DNA of 64,000 bases from the NCBI RefSeq assembly GCF_900141785.1, contig NZ_FQYP01000011.1:45218-109217 (forward strand), in the 5' to 3' direction. Shown here in pieces: positions 1 to 6,564 of the stretch; position 1 is the first letter of the stretch; every line of letters starts with the position of its first letter. Made by a program: the position numbers and the translations under genes. The notes below the pieces were generated by a model. It saw only the letters and a program-made list of their open reading frames with translations, ran no database searches and was not told where the DNA came from. The DNA comes from Aquimarina spongiae. GTDB lineage: Bacteria; Bacteroidota; Bacteroidia; Flavobacteriales; Flavobacteriaceae.

Positions 1-154
1 CTTCATCATCTACAGCCACCTTGGTCCCCATCTCCGGAACTTTCCCGTTGATAGTAACTCTACCTTGCTCGATTAATTTATCAGCTTCACGGCGAGAGCA
101 ATATCCTACTTCGCTCAAATATTTATTTAGTCTGGTAAGTTTAGCATTTTCCAC
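1..154 (-). CDS. rluF: 23S rRNA pseudouridine synthase, RluF/RsuA family (N-terminal part only)
   Basis: Partial: the gene runs off the left edge of the window. The visible 51 residues form an S4 RNA-binding domain, with TRLNKYLSEVGYCSRREAD followed by LIEQGRVTINGK, which is the N-terminal pattern of RluF/RluB/RsuA pseudouridine synthases; the catalytic domain lies outside. The start is taken as GTG at 154-152, because no in-frame ATG precedes the S4 motif and a promoter -7 element (TACCTTTG) ends only four bases upstream, which would make the mRNA almost leaderless. Assignment to RluF rather than RluB rests on the SRREAD/IEQG wording and is moderate. Confidence 0.8.
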   Translation of the reverse strand, partial: MENAKLTRLNKYLSEVGYCSRREADKLIEQGRVTINGKVPEMGTKVAVDDE

Positions 155-158
155 ACGG

Positions 159-166
159 CAAAGGTA
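159..166 (-). promoter_or_regulatory. Promoter -7 element TACCTTTG of the rluF-like gene
   Basis: Perfect match on the minus strand to the Bacteroidota -7 consensus TAnnTTTG, four bases before the proposed GTG start. Implies a leaderless or nearly leaderless transcript. Confidence 0.55.
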
Positions 167-217
167 ATTATTAAATTCTATTACCGGTCGGATTTTGGCT
201 TTGGATCAAAAAGATGT

Positions 218-1057
218 TTAGCTTTTTAGAAAAGTAATAATCATATCGTCTACTTCTTCGTAAAACAAAGAGTGACCATAGTTTTCGGTAGTGATAAACT
301 GTGATCCTTTCCAACTTTGAGAAATAGCAACTACTTCATTATAAGGAGCTATATCGTCGTACTTGTCATGAATAAGCAATCCTTTTTTATCAATGGATGT
401 TGCAAATTTTGAAACCGAAAACTCTTCGAAATAAAATCCATATTTGTTTTTAAAAAAGTCATCCAAGGCTTTCATGAATTTTGAAGATAAACGAAGTATC
501 CCTTGAAATTGTCCCATGATTCTTTCTAAATCTGAAGGTGGTGCTAGAATAATGAGTTTATTGATCTCTTGATCTGGATATACATACTGATGATAAAGTG
601 TCGTCATACCACCTACAGAATGCCCCATAATATGATCAGGGCGATACAGTTCGACCATCTTTTGAAGACATTGAGTGTAAAAAGGAACACTCAGTATTTT
701 TCCGCTAGAATACCCATGTGCTGGAGCATCAAAAGCAACAACGTTATACCCTTGTTGGTGTAATTTCTGTATGATTCGTTTCCAACGATGAGTATTGCTT
801 TCCCATCCATGCACCACAAGAATGGTTTCTCCCATGTTGGCCCATCTGTAGGACTGTATATAAATGTCTTCTACAGCAATAACGGCATCTTCTGCTTCAT
901 CAAGAAAATCTTCTTGTTCTGGTAATACTTTACCTTTTCGAGGAGTACAAAATAGCATGTAGGCCTTATGTAATGCCTTTTTAGGAGAGAAAAAGAATAA
1001 TAACTGGAGATACTTTCCAATGAGTAAAGGTACGTATTTTTTAAATTTTTCTCTCAT
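218..1057 (-). CDS. Alpha/beta hydrolase
   Basis: 279-residue alpha/beta-fold hydrolase. Visible landmarks are the oxyanion-side VVHGW (about residue 82), the nucleophile elbow GHSVGG (about residue 145, Ser nucleophile), an acid candidate in LLIHDKYDDIAP, and the catalytic His candidate in ENYGHSLF near the C-terminus. A hydrophobic N-terminal stretch (KYLQLLFFFSP) may associate with membrane but is not a clean signal peptide. The start ATG overlaps the stop of the upstream cupin gene by four bases (ATGA), so the two are co-transcribed and probably translationally coupled. Substrate unknown; a serine esterase or peptidase is the family expectation. Confidence 0.85.
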   Translation of the reverse strand: MREKFKKYVPLLIGKYLQLLFFFSPKKALHKAYMLFCTPRKGKVLPEQEDFLDEAEDAVIAVEDIYIQSYRWANMGETILVVHGWESNTHRWKRIIQKLHQQGYNVVAFDAPAHGYSSGKILSVPFYTQCLQKMVELYRPDHIMGHSVGGMTTLYHQYVYPDQEINKLIILAPPSDLERIMGQFQGILRLSSKFMKALDDFFKNKYGFYFEEFSVSKFATSIDKKGLLIHDKYDDIAPYNEVVAISQSWKGSQFITTENYGHSLFYEEVDDMIITFLKS

Positions 1058-1422
1058 TCATCTTCTCGATGTACAGCTTCCATAGAAAAAGCAGGAAGAC
1101 AAATGGCAATATACTCACATTCTTCATCAAATGGGTTAGCATATTGAACTCTTGTGTTTTTTTCAATTTTGATAGATTGTCCCGAATGCAATATTACCTT
1201 TTCGCCTTCGATGGTAAACTGTTTCTTACCTCTTATGATATAAGTGTATTCATCAAATTCTGGTGTTTGAAAAGGTTCACTCCATCCTGAGGGAGCAATC
1301 ATATGTGCAATGCTAATTTGCGAATTACCATCGGTAGCCCTTCCAAAATGCTCTTCGATGAGCTTCCCGTCGGTAGTAGGAACAATAAATGGTGTTTTTT
1401 GAATATGATATTTTTTACTCAT
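1054..1422 (-). CDS. Cupin-domain protein
   Basis: 122 residues with one cupin beta-barrel: EFDEYTYIIRGKKQFTIEGEK (first cupin motif region, about 55-75) and VILHSGQSIKIEKNTRVQYANP (second). The motif 1 histidines are largely replaced by E/D/Y, so metal binding may be altered or absent. Small single-domain cupins act as isomerases, dioxygenases or sugar-binding sensors; nothing here selects among these. It is the first gene of a two-gene unit with the alpha/beta hydrolase. Confidence 0.75.
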   Translation of the reverse strand: MSKKYHIQKTPFIVPTTDGKLIEEHFGRATDGNSQISIAHMIAPSGWSEPFQTPEFDEYTYIIRGKKQFTIEGEKVILHSGQSIKIEKNTRVQYANPFDEECEYIAICLPAFSMEAVHREDE

Positions 1423-1431
1423 TCTATAATT

Positions 1432-1998
1432 TTAATGTTCGCTCCAGCTAATCCAGAAATGCTTAATCTTTGCAGTGTCGGGAATGTCTGAAACGGTAAT
1501 TTTGGCGTCTGTCGAGTTTTGAAACGTTACAGGTAATTCTTTTTTATCAATGGTAAAATAGGCCTGAATGCTATCCACAAAGATAACTGCTGTGCTTAAG
1601 GTGTTATTGATTTTTGAAATAGTATAATTATCCTTAATGCTTTTGAATGTACTTCCCGAAGATAAGCCAGAAGCTGTTTTATATCTGGAGTCTATAACCT
1701 GAATGTTCTCTATAGTTGAAGTTGGATCTGATTCATCTTTGGCTTCGAGTACCAAAAGCTTTGTACCTCCTTTTTCATAAATTTCAATTTCGTTGGATTT
1801 GCTCAAAAATTGATTTCCAGCTTTGCGGTTAGCAATAGAATCATTGGCAAAAATTGAATCTAATTGATTCAACTGTATCTCATTGGTAAGCAACCCAACT
1901 CTGTTTTTAGCAATTTCAAACGGGTCTGGTTGAGATTCTTTTTGACATGAGGTCAAAAGCACTAGAAATACGATGATTCCAAAATATTTAGTAGTCAT
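1432..1998 (-). CDS. Hypothetical lipoprotein
   Basis: 188 residues. Signal peptide MTTKYFGIIVFLVLLTSC with a lipobox ending LLTSC, so the mature protein starts at Cys18 and is probably anchored in the outer membrane or periplasmic face. The rest is a soluble domain rich in beta-strand patterns with no motif I recognise. It lies nine bases upstream of the cupin gene on the same strand and may head a three-gene unit (lipoprotein, cupin, hydrolase). Confidence 0.7.
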   Translation of the reverse strand: MTTKYFGIIVFLVLLTSCQKESQPDPFEIAKNRVGLLTNEIQLNQLDSIFANDSIANRKAGNQFLSKSNEIEIYEKGGTKLLVLEAKDESDPTSTIENIQVIDSRYKTASGLSSGSTFKSIKDNYTISKINNTLSTAVIFVDSIQAYFTIDKKELPVTFQNSTDAKITVSDIPDTAKIKHFWISWSEH

Positions 1999-2037
1999 AA
2001 TTGTGTGAATTGAATAATTATGTATTGTTAACGTAAA

Positions 2038-3573
2038 TTATTTCAATAACTTATTTAATACTCCCAAAGCTCCTCTAATAAAAGTAGCACTGGTTAATAC
2101 TTTTATTACTGCTTTTTCGGTCGCGCTGGATCTTCTTCGACTAGAGCGAGAACTCGAAGAGCTTCTTTTCAGTTTTTCTCTTTCTTTTTTTGCAGCGGCT
2201 TTGGCTTCTTCTGCTTCGGCTTTTTCAATTTTTTCGTTTAGCAATTCATAAGCGCTTTCCCGATCAATCTCTTCATTGTACTTACTGCTTAGTTCGGATT
2301 TTTTTAGCAATGCTTTCAGCTCGGCAGGTGTTAATATATCCATTCTACTCATTGGTGCTCTAAGCATGGTTGCAGCCAGTGGCGAAGGTCGACCTTTTTC
2401 ATCAAGAGCAGATACCAAGGCTTCGCCAATTCCCAAAGAAGTCAATATTTCTTTGGTATCATAGAATTCTGAGATCGGGTAGTTTTCTGCGGTGAGTTTG
2501 ATCGCTTTTCTGTCTTTGGCAGTAAAAGCACGAAGCGCATGCTGCACTTTCAACCCTAACTGTCCTAGAACTCCGTCAGGAACATCGGTCGGGTTTTGCG
2601 TTACGAAATACAGTCCCACACCTTTGGATCGAATTAATTTCACAATACTTTCGATTTGGTCCATTAAGGCATTCGAAGCCTGTTTAAAAATTAAGTGAGC
2701 CTCGTCTAGAAAAATGACTAATTCTGGTCTGTCACTATCTCCTTGTTCAGGAAAATTACCATAAATTTCAGCTAGTAAACTCAACATAAATGTAGAGAAT
2801 AACTTAGGTCTATCCTGAATATCGGTAAGTCTAATAATGTTGATAATTCCTCGACCGTTGTCATCTACTCGACACAGATCCTGAACATCAAAAGATTTTT
2901 CTCCAAAAAACAGATCAGCTCCTTGTTGTTCTAGTTCTACAATTTTTCTCAAAATGGATCCGGTAGAAGCGGCAGAAATACGACCATAGTCTTTTTCTAG
3001 TTCTTTTTTACCTTCACGAGTAGCAAATTGGAGTACTTTTTTGAGATCTTTTAGATCCAGAAGGGGAAGTTTATTATCGTCGCAATACTTAAAAATGATC
3101 GAAATAATTCCTGCCTGTGTTTCGGTTACATCTAAAATTCTGGACAATAATACAGGGCCAAATTCGCTAATAGTGGCTCTCAATCGAACACCGTCTTGCT
3201 CGGATAAAGAAAGTATTTCTACTGGAAAATCTTTGGCTTCAAAAGGAATTTTTATTTTCGCGTGGCGTTCATCAATTTTAGGATGTCCTGGACTTGCTGC
3301 GGCAATACCACTCAAATCTCCCTTGATATCCATTAATAAAACTGGGATACCTTTTTCGCTCAGGTTTTCTGCTAGAACTTGTAACGTTTTTGTTTTTCCG
3401 GTACCTGTTGCACCAGCAATTAACCCATGACGATTTAAGGTTTTTAAAGGAACTTTTACATGGGCATCACCAATTGTTTCTCCATTCAACATGGCAGCTC
3501 CCACGGTTAAAAAATCTCCTTTTGTTGTGTATCCTTGATTTATATGATCAAGAAATGCCTGATGATCGCTCAT
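2038..3573 (-). CDS. HerA/YjgR-type ATPase (DUF853 family)
   Basis: 511 residues, a FtsK/HerA-superfamily ATPase of the YjgR (DUF853) type. Walker A is GATGTGKT (about residues 53-60), followed by VLLMDIKGDLSG; Walker B is LVIFLDEAHLIF (about 285); FVTQNPTDVPDGVLGQLG is a sensor-like motif typical of the family. The C-terminal tail is charged, then Ser/Arg-rich (SSSSRSSRRRSS), then short and hydrophobic. The biological role of YjgR is not established; the fold suggests DNA or protein translocation. Single gene between a lipoprotein and a divergent ridA-like gene. Confidence 0.88.
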   Translation of the reverse strand: MSDHQAFLDHINQGYTTKGDFLTVGAAMLNGETIGDAHVKVPLKTLNRHGLIAGATGTGKTKTLQVLAENLSEKGIPVLLMDIKGDLSGIAAASPGHPKIDERHAKIKIPFEAKDFPVEILSLSEQDGVRLRATISEFGPVLLSRILDVTETQAGIISIIFKYCDDNKLPLLDLKDLKKVLQFATREGKKELEKDYGRISAASTGSILRKIVELEQQGADLFFGEKSFDVQDLCRVDDNGRGIINIIRLTDIQDRPKLFSTFMLSLLAEIYGNFPEQGDSDRPELVIFLDEAHLIFKQASNALMDQIESIVKLIRSKGVGLYFVTQNPTDVPDGVLGQLGLKVQHALRAFTAKDRKAIKLTAENYPISEFYDTKEILTSLGIGEALVSALDEKGRPSPLAATMLRAPMSRMDILTPAELKALLKKSELSSKYNEEIDRESAYELLNEKIEKAEAEEAKAAAKKEREKLKRSSSSSRSSRRRSSATEKAVIKVLTSATFIRGALGVLNKLLK

Positions 3574-3682
3574 AGTAGATGTAATTTTTGATAAAAATAG
3601 GAATCTTAACTTTTCTATTGAAATTATACGCTATTTTTAATCAGAATTAAAGAGTTACAATTATCTACATTAAGACACTACA

Positions 3683-4129
3683 ATGAAAAAAATCATGTTT
3701 TTACTTTTAACGACTGTATTATTATGTGCCTGTCAAACGAACACCTCTGAAGCAGTAATTTTTCATGAAACTCATGAGCCCAAGAAGGCAAATGCTCCAT
3801 TTTCGGACGCGGTACAAGTAGGTAATATGTATTTTTTATCGGGACAGGTAGGAATGGATCATACTTCACGCAAATTGGTATCTGGAGGCATAGAAGCAGA
3901 AACCAAACAAACCTTAGAAAATATTAAAGCAGTATTAGCACATCATGATATGGAAATGAAAGATGTGGTGAAGTGTACAGTGATACTGTCGGACATCAAG
4001 GATTTTTCTACTTTTAATAGTATATATAAAACTTATTTTCCTCAAAAGCCCGCTCGCACTACTTTTGCTGCCAGAGACCTTGCTGTGGGGGCAAAAATAG
4101 AGATTGAGTGCATCGCTGTAAAAAAATAG
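3683..4129 (+). CDS. RidA/YjgF-family protein with lipoprotein signal
   Basis: 148 residues. Residues about 30-148 are a complete RidA (YjgF/YER057c/UK114) domain: PFSDAVQVGNMYFLSGQ, the conserved Arg in KPARTTFAA and the Glu in KIEIECIAV, which are the active-site residues of imine/enamine deaminases. Unusually, it carries a signal peptide ending LLCAC (Cys16), predicting a lipid-anchored periplasmic protein; most RidA proteins are cytosolic. Divergent from the HerA-like gene. The domain call is firm; the substrate in the periplasm is unknown. Confidence 0.88.
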   Translation: MKKIMFLLLTTVLLCACQTNTSEAVIFHETHEPKKANAPFSDAVQVGNMYFLSGQVGMDHTSRKLVSGGIEAETKQTLENIKAVLAHHDMEMKDVVKCTVILSDIKDFSTFNSIYKTYFPQKPARTTFAARDLAVGAKIEIECIAVKK

Positions 4130-4183
4130 AGAGGATCTCAAGAATCCAATTCAAGTAATTTGATATAATTCTTTTATGTTGTG

Positions 4184-4191
4184 TACCTTTG
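4184..4191 (+). promoter_or_regulatory. Promoter -7 TACCTTTG of queE
   Basis: TACCTTTG matches TAnnTTTG; a TTTG at 4159-4162 lies 21 bases upstream as the -33 element. Only seven bases separate it from the queE ATG at 4199, which excludes the in-frame GTG at 4181 as the start. Confidence 0.65.
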
Positions 4192-4198
4192 CACCCTT

Positions 4199-4828
4199 AT
4201 GCAAAAGAGTACACAGGAATTAGTAAATCTGGGAGAAATGCTTCCTTTGATGGAGGAGTTCTATACGATTCAGGGAGAAGGGTACCACAAAGGTACTGCT
4301 GCTTATTTTATTCGTATAGGCGGATGCGATGTGGGATGTCATTGGTGTGATGTAAAAGAAAGCTGGAATGCAGAGCTTCATCCACCTACACATACCGATT
4401 TTATAGTAAATACTGCATTGAAGTATAGTGATGTAGTGGTAGTAACAGGTGGAGAACCTTTGACATGGGATATGACGTTGTTAACCAAGGGACTGAGAGA
4501 AGGAGGAGCAAAAACACATATTGAAACTTCTGGAGCCTATTCATTAAGTGGAGAATGGGATTGGATTTGTCTTTCACCCAAAAAAGTAAAACTACCGGTA
4601 GCCGAGATTTATCCGATGGCTGATGAGTTAAAATGTATTGTATATAATAAAAGTGATTTTGCTTTTGCAGAAGAGCAAGCTTCCAAAGTTTCCGAAGACT
4701 GTATATTGTATTTACAGCCAGAATGGAGCGTAAGAGAAAAAATGATTCCATTGATCGTTGATTATGTAATGAAAAACCCTAAATGGAAAGTTTCTTTACA
4801 AACTCATAAATATTTGAATATTCCATAA
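4199..4828 (+). CDS. queE: 7-carboxy-7-deazaguanine synthase (radical SAM)
   Basis: 209 residues. QueE converts 6-carboxy-tetrahydropterin to 7-carboxy-7-deazaguanine, the precursor of queuosine. The N-terminus has LMEEFYTIQGEGYHKGTAA, the IQGEG signature, then GGCDVGCHWCDVK, whose Cys-x3-Cys-x2-Cys binds the 4Fe-4S cluster; VVTGGEPL is the glycine-rich SAM motif. Start chosen at 4199 because a promoter -7 element overlaps the longer frame. No other queuosine gene is adjacent. It is the last conventional gene before the peptide-family locus. Confidence 0.93.
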   Translation: MQKSTQELVNLGEMLPLMEEFYTIQGEGYHKGTAAYFIRIGGCDVGCHWCDVKESWNAELHPPTHTDFIVNTALKYSDVVVVTGGEPLTWDMTLLTKGLREGGAKTHIETSGAYSLSGEWDWICLSPKKVKLPVAEIYPMADELKCIVYNKSDFAFAEEQASKVSEDCILYLQPEWSVREKMIPLIVDYVMKNPKWKVSLQTHKYLNIP

Positions 4829-4918
4829 CAAAAATTCTAGAGAATTACGGTTTTCCTTTTTTTGTAAGAAAATACAAGTAATAGATGGTTAAGGGTTTAT
4901 GGTAAAACCATAGATTAT

Positions 4919-4932
4919 AGGGAAATTTCCCT
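4919..4932. promoter_or_regulatory. Palindrome AGGGAAATTTCCCT upstream of peptide gene 1
   Basis: Perfect 14-bp palindrome whose centre is about 190 bp before the ATG of peptide gene 1. Comparable GGGG/CCCC palindromes lie at similar distances before peptide genes 3 and 4. Candidate operator; no binding protein is identified. Confidence 0.4.
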
Positions 4933-5080
4933 TGAACGCTATGTGGTTAGCGAAAGAAAAGCCTTACTTTTTGTTTTTTCTGTTTCCTTATTCAAATGTA
5001 TTTTATCCCTTGTTTTAAGTTTTGTAACGAAAGTTTAATTTTTAGTTAACATCAAACTTGACTGCAATCTTTTTGAGTCT

Positions 5081-5088
5081 TAGCTTTA
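5081..5088 (+). promoter_or_regulatory. Promoter -7 (TAGCTTTA) of peptide gene 1
   Basis: One mismatch to TAnnTTTG, with a TTG at 5058-5060 exactly 20 bases upstream, and 26 bases before the ATG. Peptide genes 3 and 4 have the same 25-26 base spacing. Confidence 0.45.
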
Positions 5089-5114
5089 CATAACTATTTT
5101 TAAATCAGAGGGCT

Positions 5115-5213
5115 ATGAAACAATTTTACACTATTTTTGGATTACAATTTAAAACGGTAATGGGCTTTATCAGCGAGTTACCTGGTGCATCAAAATATGC
5201 AATGCGTAGATAA
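5115..5213 (+). CDS. 32-residue peptide, LPGASxxAMRR family, copy 1
   Basis: A complete 99-nt gene that conventional gene calling would miss. The peptide begins MKQFYTIFGL, has a mixed hydrophobic/basic middle (FK at 12-13, F18) and ends ELPGASKYAMRR (residues 21-32). It is cationic and would form an amphipathic helix up to the Leu-Pro. Five other copies in this window have the same length and the same C-terminal pattern. A promoter precedes it; a 13-bp hairpin follows the stop at once and a strong terminator lies 67 bases on. Function unknown: signal peptide, membrane-active peptide or small toxin are all possible. Confidence 0.8.
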   Translation: MKQFYTIFGLQFKTVMGFISELPGASKYAMRR

Positions 5214-5214
5214 T

Positions 5215-5248
5215 AATAAGATTTATATCGTACGGTATAAGTCTTATT
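5215..5248 (+). other. Stem-loop directly after peptide gene 1
   Basis: AATAAGATTTATA pairs with TATAAGTCTTATT (13 pairs including one T-G) around an eight-base loop, starting two bases after the stop codon. No T-tract follows, so it looks like a 3'-UTR structure rather than a terminator. Copies 3 and 4 have similar post-stop hairpins. Confidence 0.5.
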
Positions 5249-5279
5249 AATGTCTATGGGTTAAGGCACTATATTTAAG

Positions 5280-5308
5280 GAGGTTAGTATTTTACTAACC
5301 TCTTTTTT
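5280..5308 (+). terminator. Rho-independent terminator of peptide gene 1
   Basis: GAGGTTAGTA/TACTAACCTC, a perfect 10-bp stem with a 3-base loop followed by six Ts. Confidence 0.8.
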
Positions 5309-5472
5309 GTAGGAAAATTCAATATTTTTTTGTAGGATGTTTTTTATAAATATGCGCTTGTCGTTGCAATTGTGTGATTCATCAAAAAATCAAAACTTAC
5401 TTTTTAATATCCTTTACATTCTCGAATGTATTAATTAAATTTAATACCAGTTAAATTCTAAATCATTCGCAC

Positions 5473-5571
5473 ATGGATAAGTTTTTTAGAAATATCTGGC
5501 TTGGTGTAAAATCCTTTATAGGTTTTATAAAAGACCTACCTGGAGCTTCTGGTAATGCTATGCGTCACTAG
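5473..5571 (+). CDS. 32-residue peptide, LPGASxxAMRR family, copy 2
   Basis: 99-nt gene. Begins MDKFFRNIWL and ends DLPGASGNAMRH (residues 21-32), with K13, F18 and I19 at family positions. The LPGAS codons here (cta cct gga gct tct) differ from copy 1 (tta cct ggt gca tca) at nearly every third base while the amino acids are unchanged. A weak -7 candidate, TAAATTTA, lies at 5436-5443, 29 bases before the ATG. No GGGG/CCCC palindrome is found in front of this copy, unlike copies 1, 3 and 4. A terminator follows at 5630. Confidence 0.8.
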   Translation: MDKFFRNIWLGVKSFIGFIKDLPGASGNAMRH

Positions 5572-5629
5572 TAGTTTGCAAGAGTCCAGATTTTAGGAAC
5601 AAACAAAAAAGTTTACAAACAAAAATAAT

Positions 5630-5667
5630 AAAGAGACTATCCCCAAATGGTATGGTCTCTTTTTTTA
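5630..5667 (+). terminator. Rho-independent terminator of peptide gene 2
   Basis: AAAGAGAC pairs with GTCTCTTT around a CCCC-containing loop, followed by a run of Ts. Confidence 0.7.
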
Positions 5668-5791
5668 TAAAATTAAGATGTTTTTGGCTGTCGACTTATG
5701 GAGTATTTATAAGCATTACATCAATTTTGATATAATGTAACGATTTGTTGAGGGAAAGAGGAAATCTTATTGTAAAGCTTGAAGAGAATAA

Positions 5792-5819
5792 AGGGGAAAA
5801 TACCCCTAAATATCGATTG
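5792..5819 (+). promoter_or_regulatory. AGGGGAAAATACCCCT palindrome plus shared TACCCCTAAATATCGATTG element
   Basis: The inverted repeat AGGGG-6-CCCCT (5792-5807) runs into TACCCCTAAATATCGATTG (5801-5819). The latter matches 17 of 19 bases of an element on the minus strand at 35805-35823, upstream of peptide gene 6. The element lies about 185 bp before the ATG of peptide gene 3. Two distant peptide loci sharing it suggests a common regulator or RNA element. Confidence 0.5.
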
Positions 5820-5951
5820 GTTTTCGTAGGATATTTCTTCAAAAATTAACTTTGAAAATTCTTTTTGTTGTAGAACAACGATGTATGTAGAAGTATGTCT
5901 AAAATATGATTTTATAAATGTTAATTTTTTCACCTCCACAATTAACGATAG

Positions 5952-5959
5952 TATCTTTG
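5952..5959 (+). promoter_or_regulatory. Promoter -7 TATCTTTG of peptide gene 3
   Basis: Perfect TAnnTTTG followed by TTTAAC, 26 bases before the ATG. Peptide gene 4 has the same arrangement. Confidence 0.6.
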
Positions 5960-5985
5960 TTTAACAAATTACAAATCAAAGGATT

Positions 5986-6084
5986 ATGAAGTTATTTTAC
6001 GGTATTTTGGTAATTGATTTGAAAGCTTTAAAGAATTTCCTAAAGCAATTGCCATCGGCTTGCAGTAATGCAATTCATAGATAA
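5986..6084 (+). CDS. 32-residue peptide, LPGASxxAMRR family, copy 3
   Basis: 99-nt gene. Begins MKLFYGILVI and ends QLPSACSNAIHR (residues 21-32), so it has Ser for Gly24 and is the only copy with a Cys (C26). Residues 11-23 (DLKALKNFLKQLP) are nearly the same as in copy 5 (DLTALKSFLRQLP), which is 29 kb away on the other strand, so this pair is the closest in the family. A clear promoter lies 26 bases upstream and an 8-bp hairpin follows the stop (6088-6109). Confidence 0.8.
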   Translation: MKLFYGILVIDLKALKNFLKQLPSACSNAIHR

Positions 6085-6087
6085 TTA

Positions 6088-6109
6088 ATTTTCGATTTTT
6101 TTCGAAAAT
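6088..6109 (+). other. Stem-loop directly after peptide gene 3
   Basis: ATTTTCGA/TCGAAAAT, 8 bp with a six-T loop, three bases after the stop. No clear T-tract follows, so termination here is uncertain. Confidence 0.45.
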
Positions 6110-6157
6110 AAGGGGAAAGTGAAGATTACGATTTTGTAAATAAATAATTATGGAATT

Positions 6158-6173
6158 TGGGGAATTTACCCCA
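6158..6173. promoter_or_regulatory. TGGGGAATTTACCCCA palindrome upstream of peptide gene 4
   Basis: Inverted repeat TGGGG-6-CCCCA centred about 173 bp before the ATG of copy 4. AATTTACCCCA also occurs on the minus strand in the predicted RNA upstream of copy 6. Confidence 0.45.
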
Positions 6174-6305
6174 TTTTCCTTGTAAAAAACAACAGTATTA
6201 ACCAGGGAAATTATAGTCAATAAAATTTTTTGTGCTTGTTGTCGATAAAATATCTGGTTATATCTAAAAATATTGAAAATTATTGATTGCCAACTATTTG
6301 AGTGG

Positions 6306-6313
6306 TATATTTG
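6306..6313 (+). promoter_or_regulatory. Promoter -7 TATATTTG of peptide gene 4
   Basis: Perfect TAnnTTTG with a TTG 20 bases upstream, followed by TTTAAC and the ATG 25 bases on. Best promoter of the four copies. Confidence 0.65.
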
Positions 6314-6338
6314 TTTAACGTTAATTTAATATAGAAAT

Positions 6339-6437
6339 ATGGGGCTATTTTACACTAAATTCAGATTAACCTTTAGAATTGTAATGGAATTTCTAGGAGA
6401 CTTACCTGGAGCTTCAAGTCATGCAATTCATAGGTAA
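6339..6437 (+). CDS. 32-residue peptide, LPGASxxAMRR family, copy 4
   Basis: 99-nt gene. Begins MGLFYTKFRL and ends DLPGASSHAIHR (residues 21-32). It carries R9, R13 and K7 and is clearly cationic. It has the most convincing promoter of the family, a post-stop hairpin (6453-6478) and a perfect bidirectional terminator, so it reads as a stand-alone monocistronic gene. No neighbouring transporter, protease or modifying enzyme is visible; the next gene (DUF2911) is convergent. Confidence 0.82.
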   Translation: MGLFYTKFRLTFRIVMEFLGDLPGASSHAIHR

Positions 6438-6452
6438 GAGAAAAAAGAAATT

Positions 6453-6478
6453 ATTATCCTTATTGTGCAAAGGATAAT
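6453..6478 (+). other. Stem-loop after peptide gene 4
   Basis: ATTATCCTT/AAGGATAAT, 9 bp with an eight-base loop, 15 bases after the stop; no T-tract. Confidence 0.45.
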
Positions 6479-6511
6479 CCAAATCATTAATTTAGGGCAT
6501 AAATTAAAAAG

Positions 6512-6541
6512 AAACAGCTTGAGTAATCAAGCTGTTTTTTG
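6512..6541. terminator. Bidirectional terminator between peptide gene 4 and the DUF2911 gene
   Basis: AAACAGCTTGA/TCAAGCTGTTT, perfect 11-bp stem with a GTAA loop, T-run on the plus strand and an A-rich 5' flank serving the minus strand. Confidence 0.8.
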
Positions 6542-6564
6542 TTCGTACTATGTAATCTTATGGT

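Noticed and set aside
5721..6220. Two minus-strand frames of 72 and 78 codons in the peptide locus
   Set aside because: They are antisense shadows spanning AT-rich promoters and the true plus-strand peptide gene 3.
5115..6437. LPGAS as a sortase-type (LPxTG) signal
   Set aside because: No sortase is expected in this phylum, the motif is inside a 32-residue peptide without a following membrane segment, and the Thr is missing.
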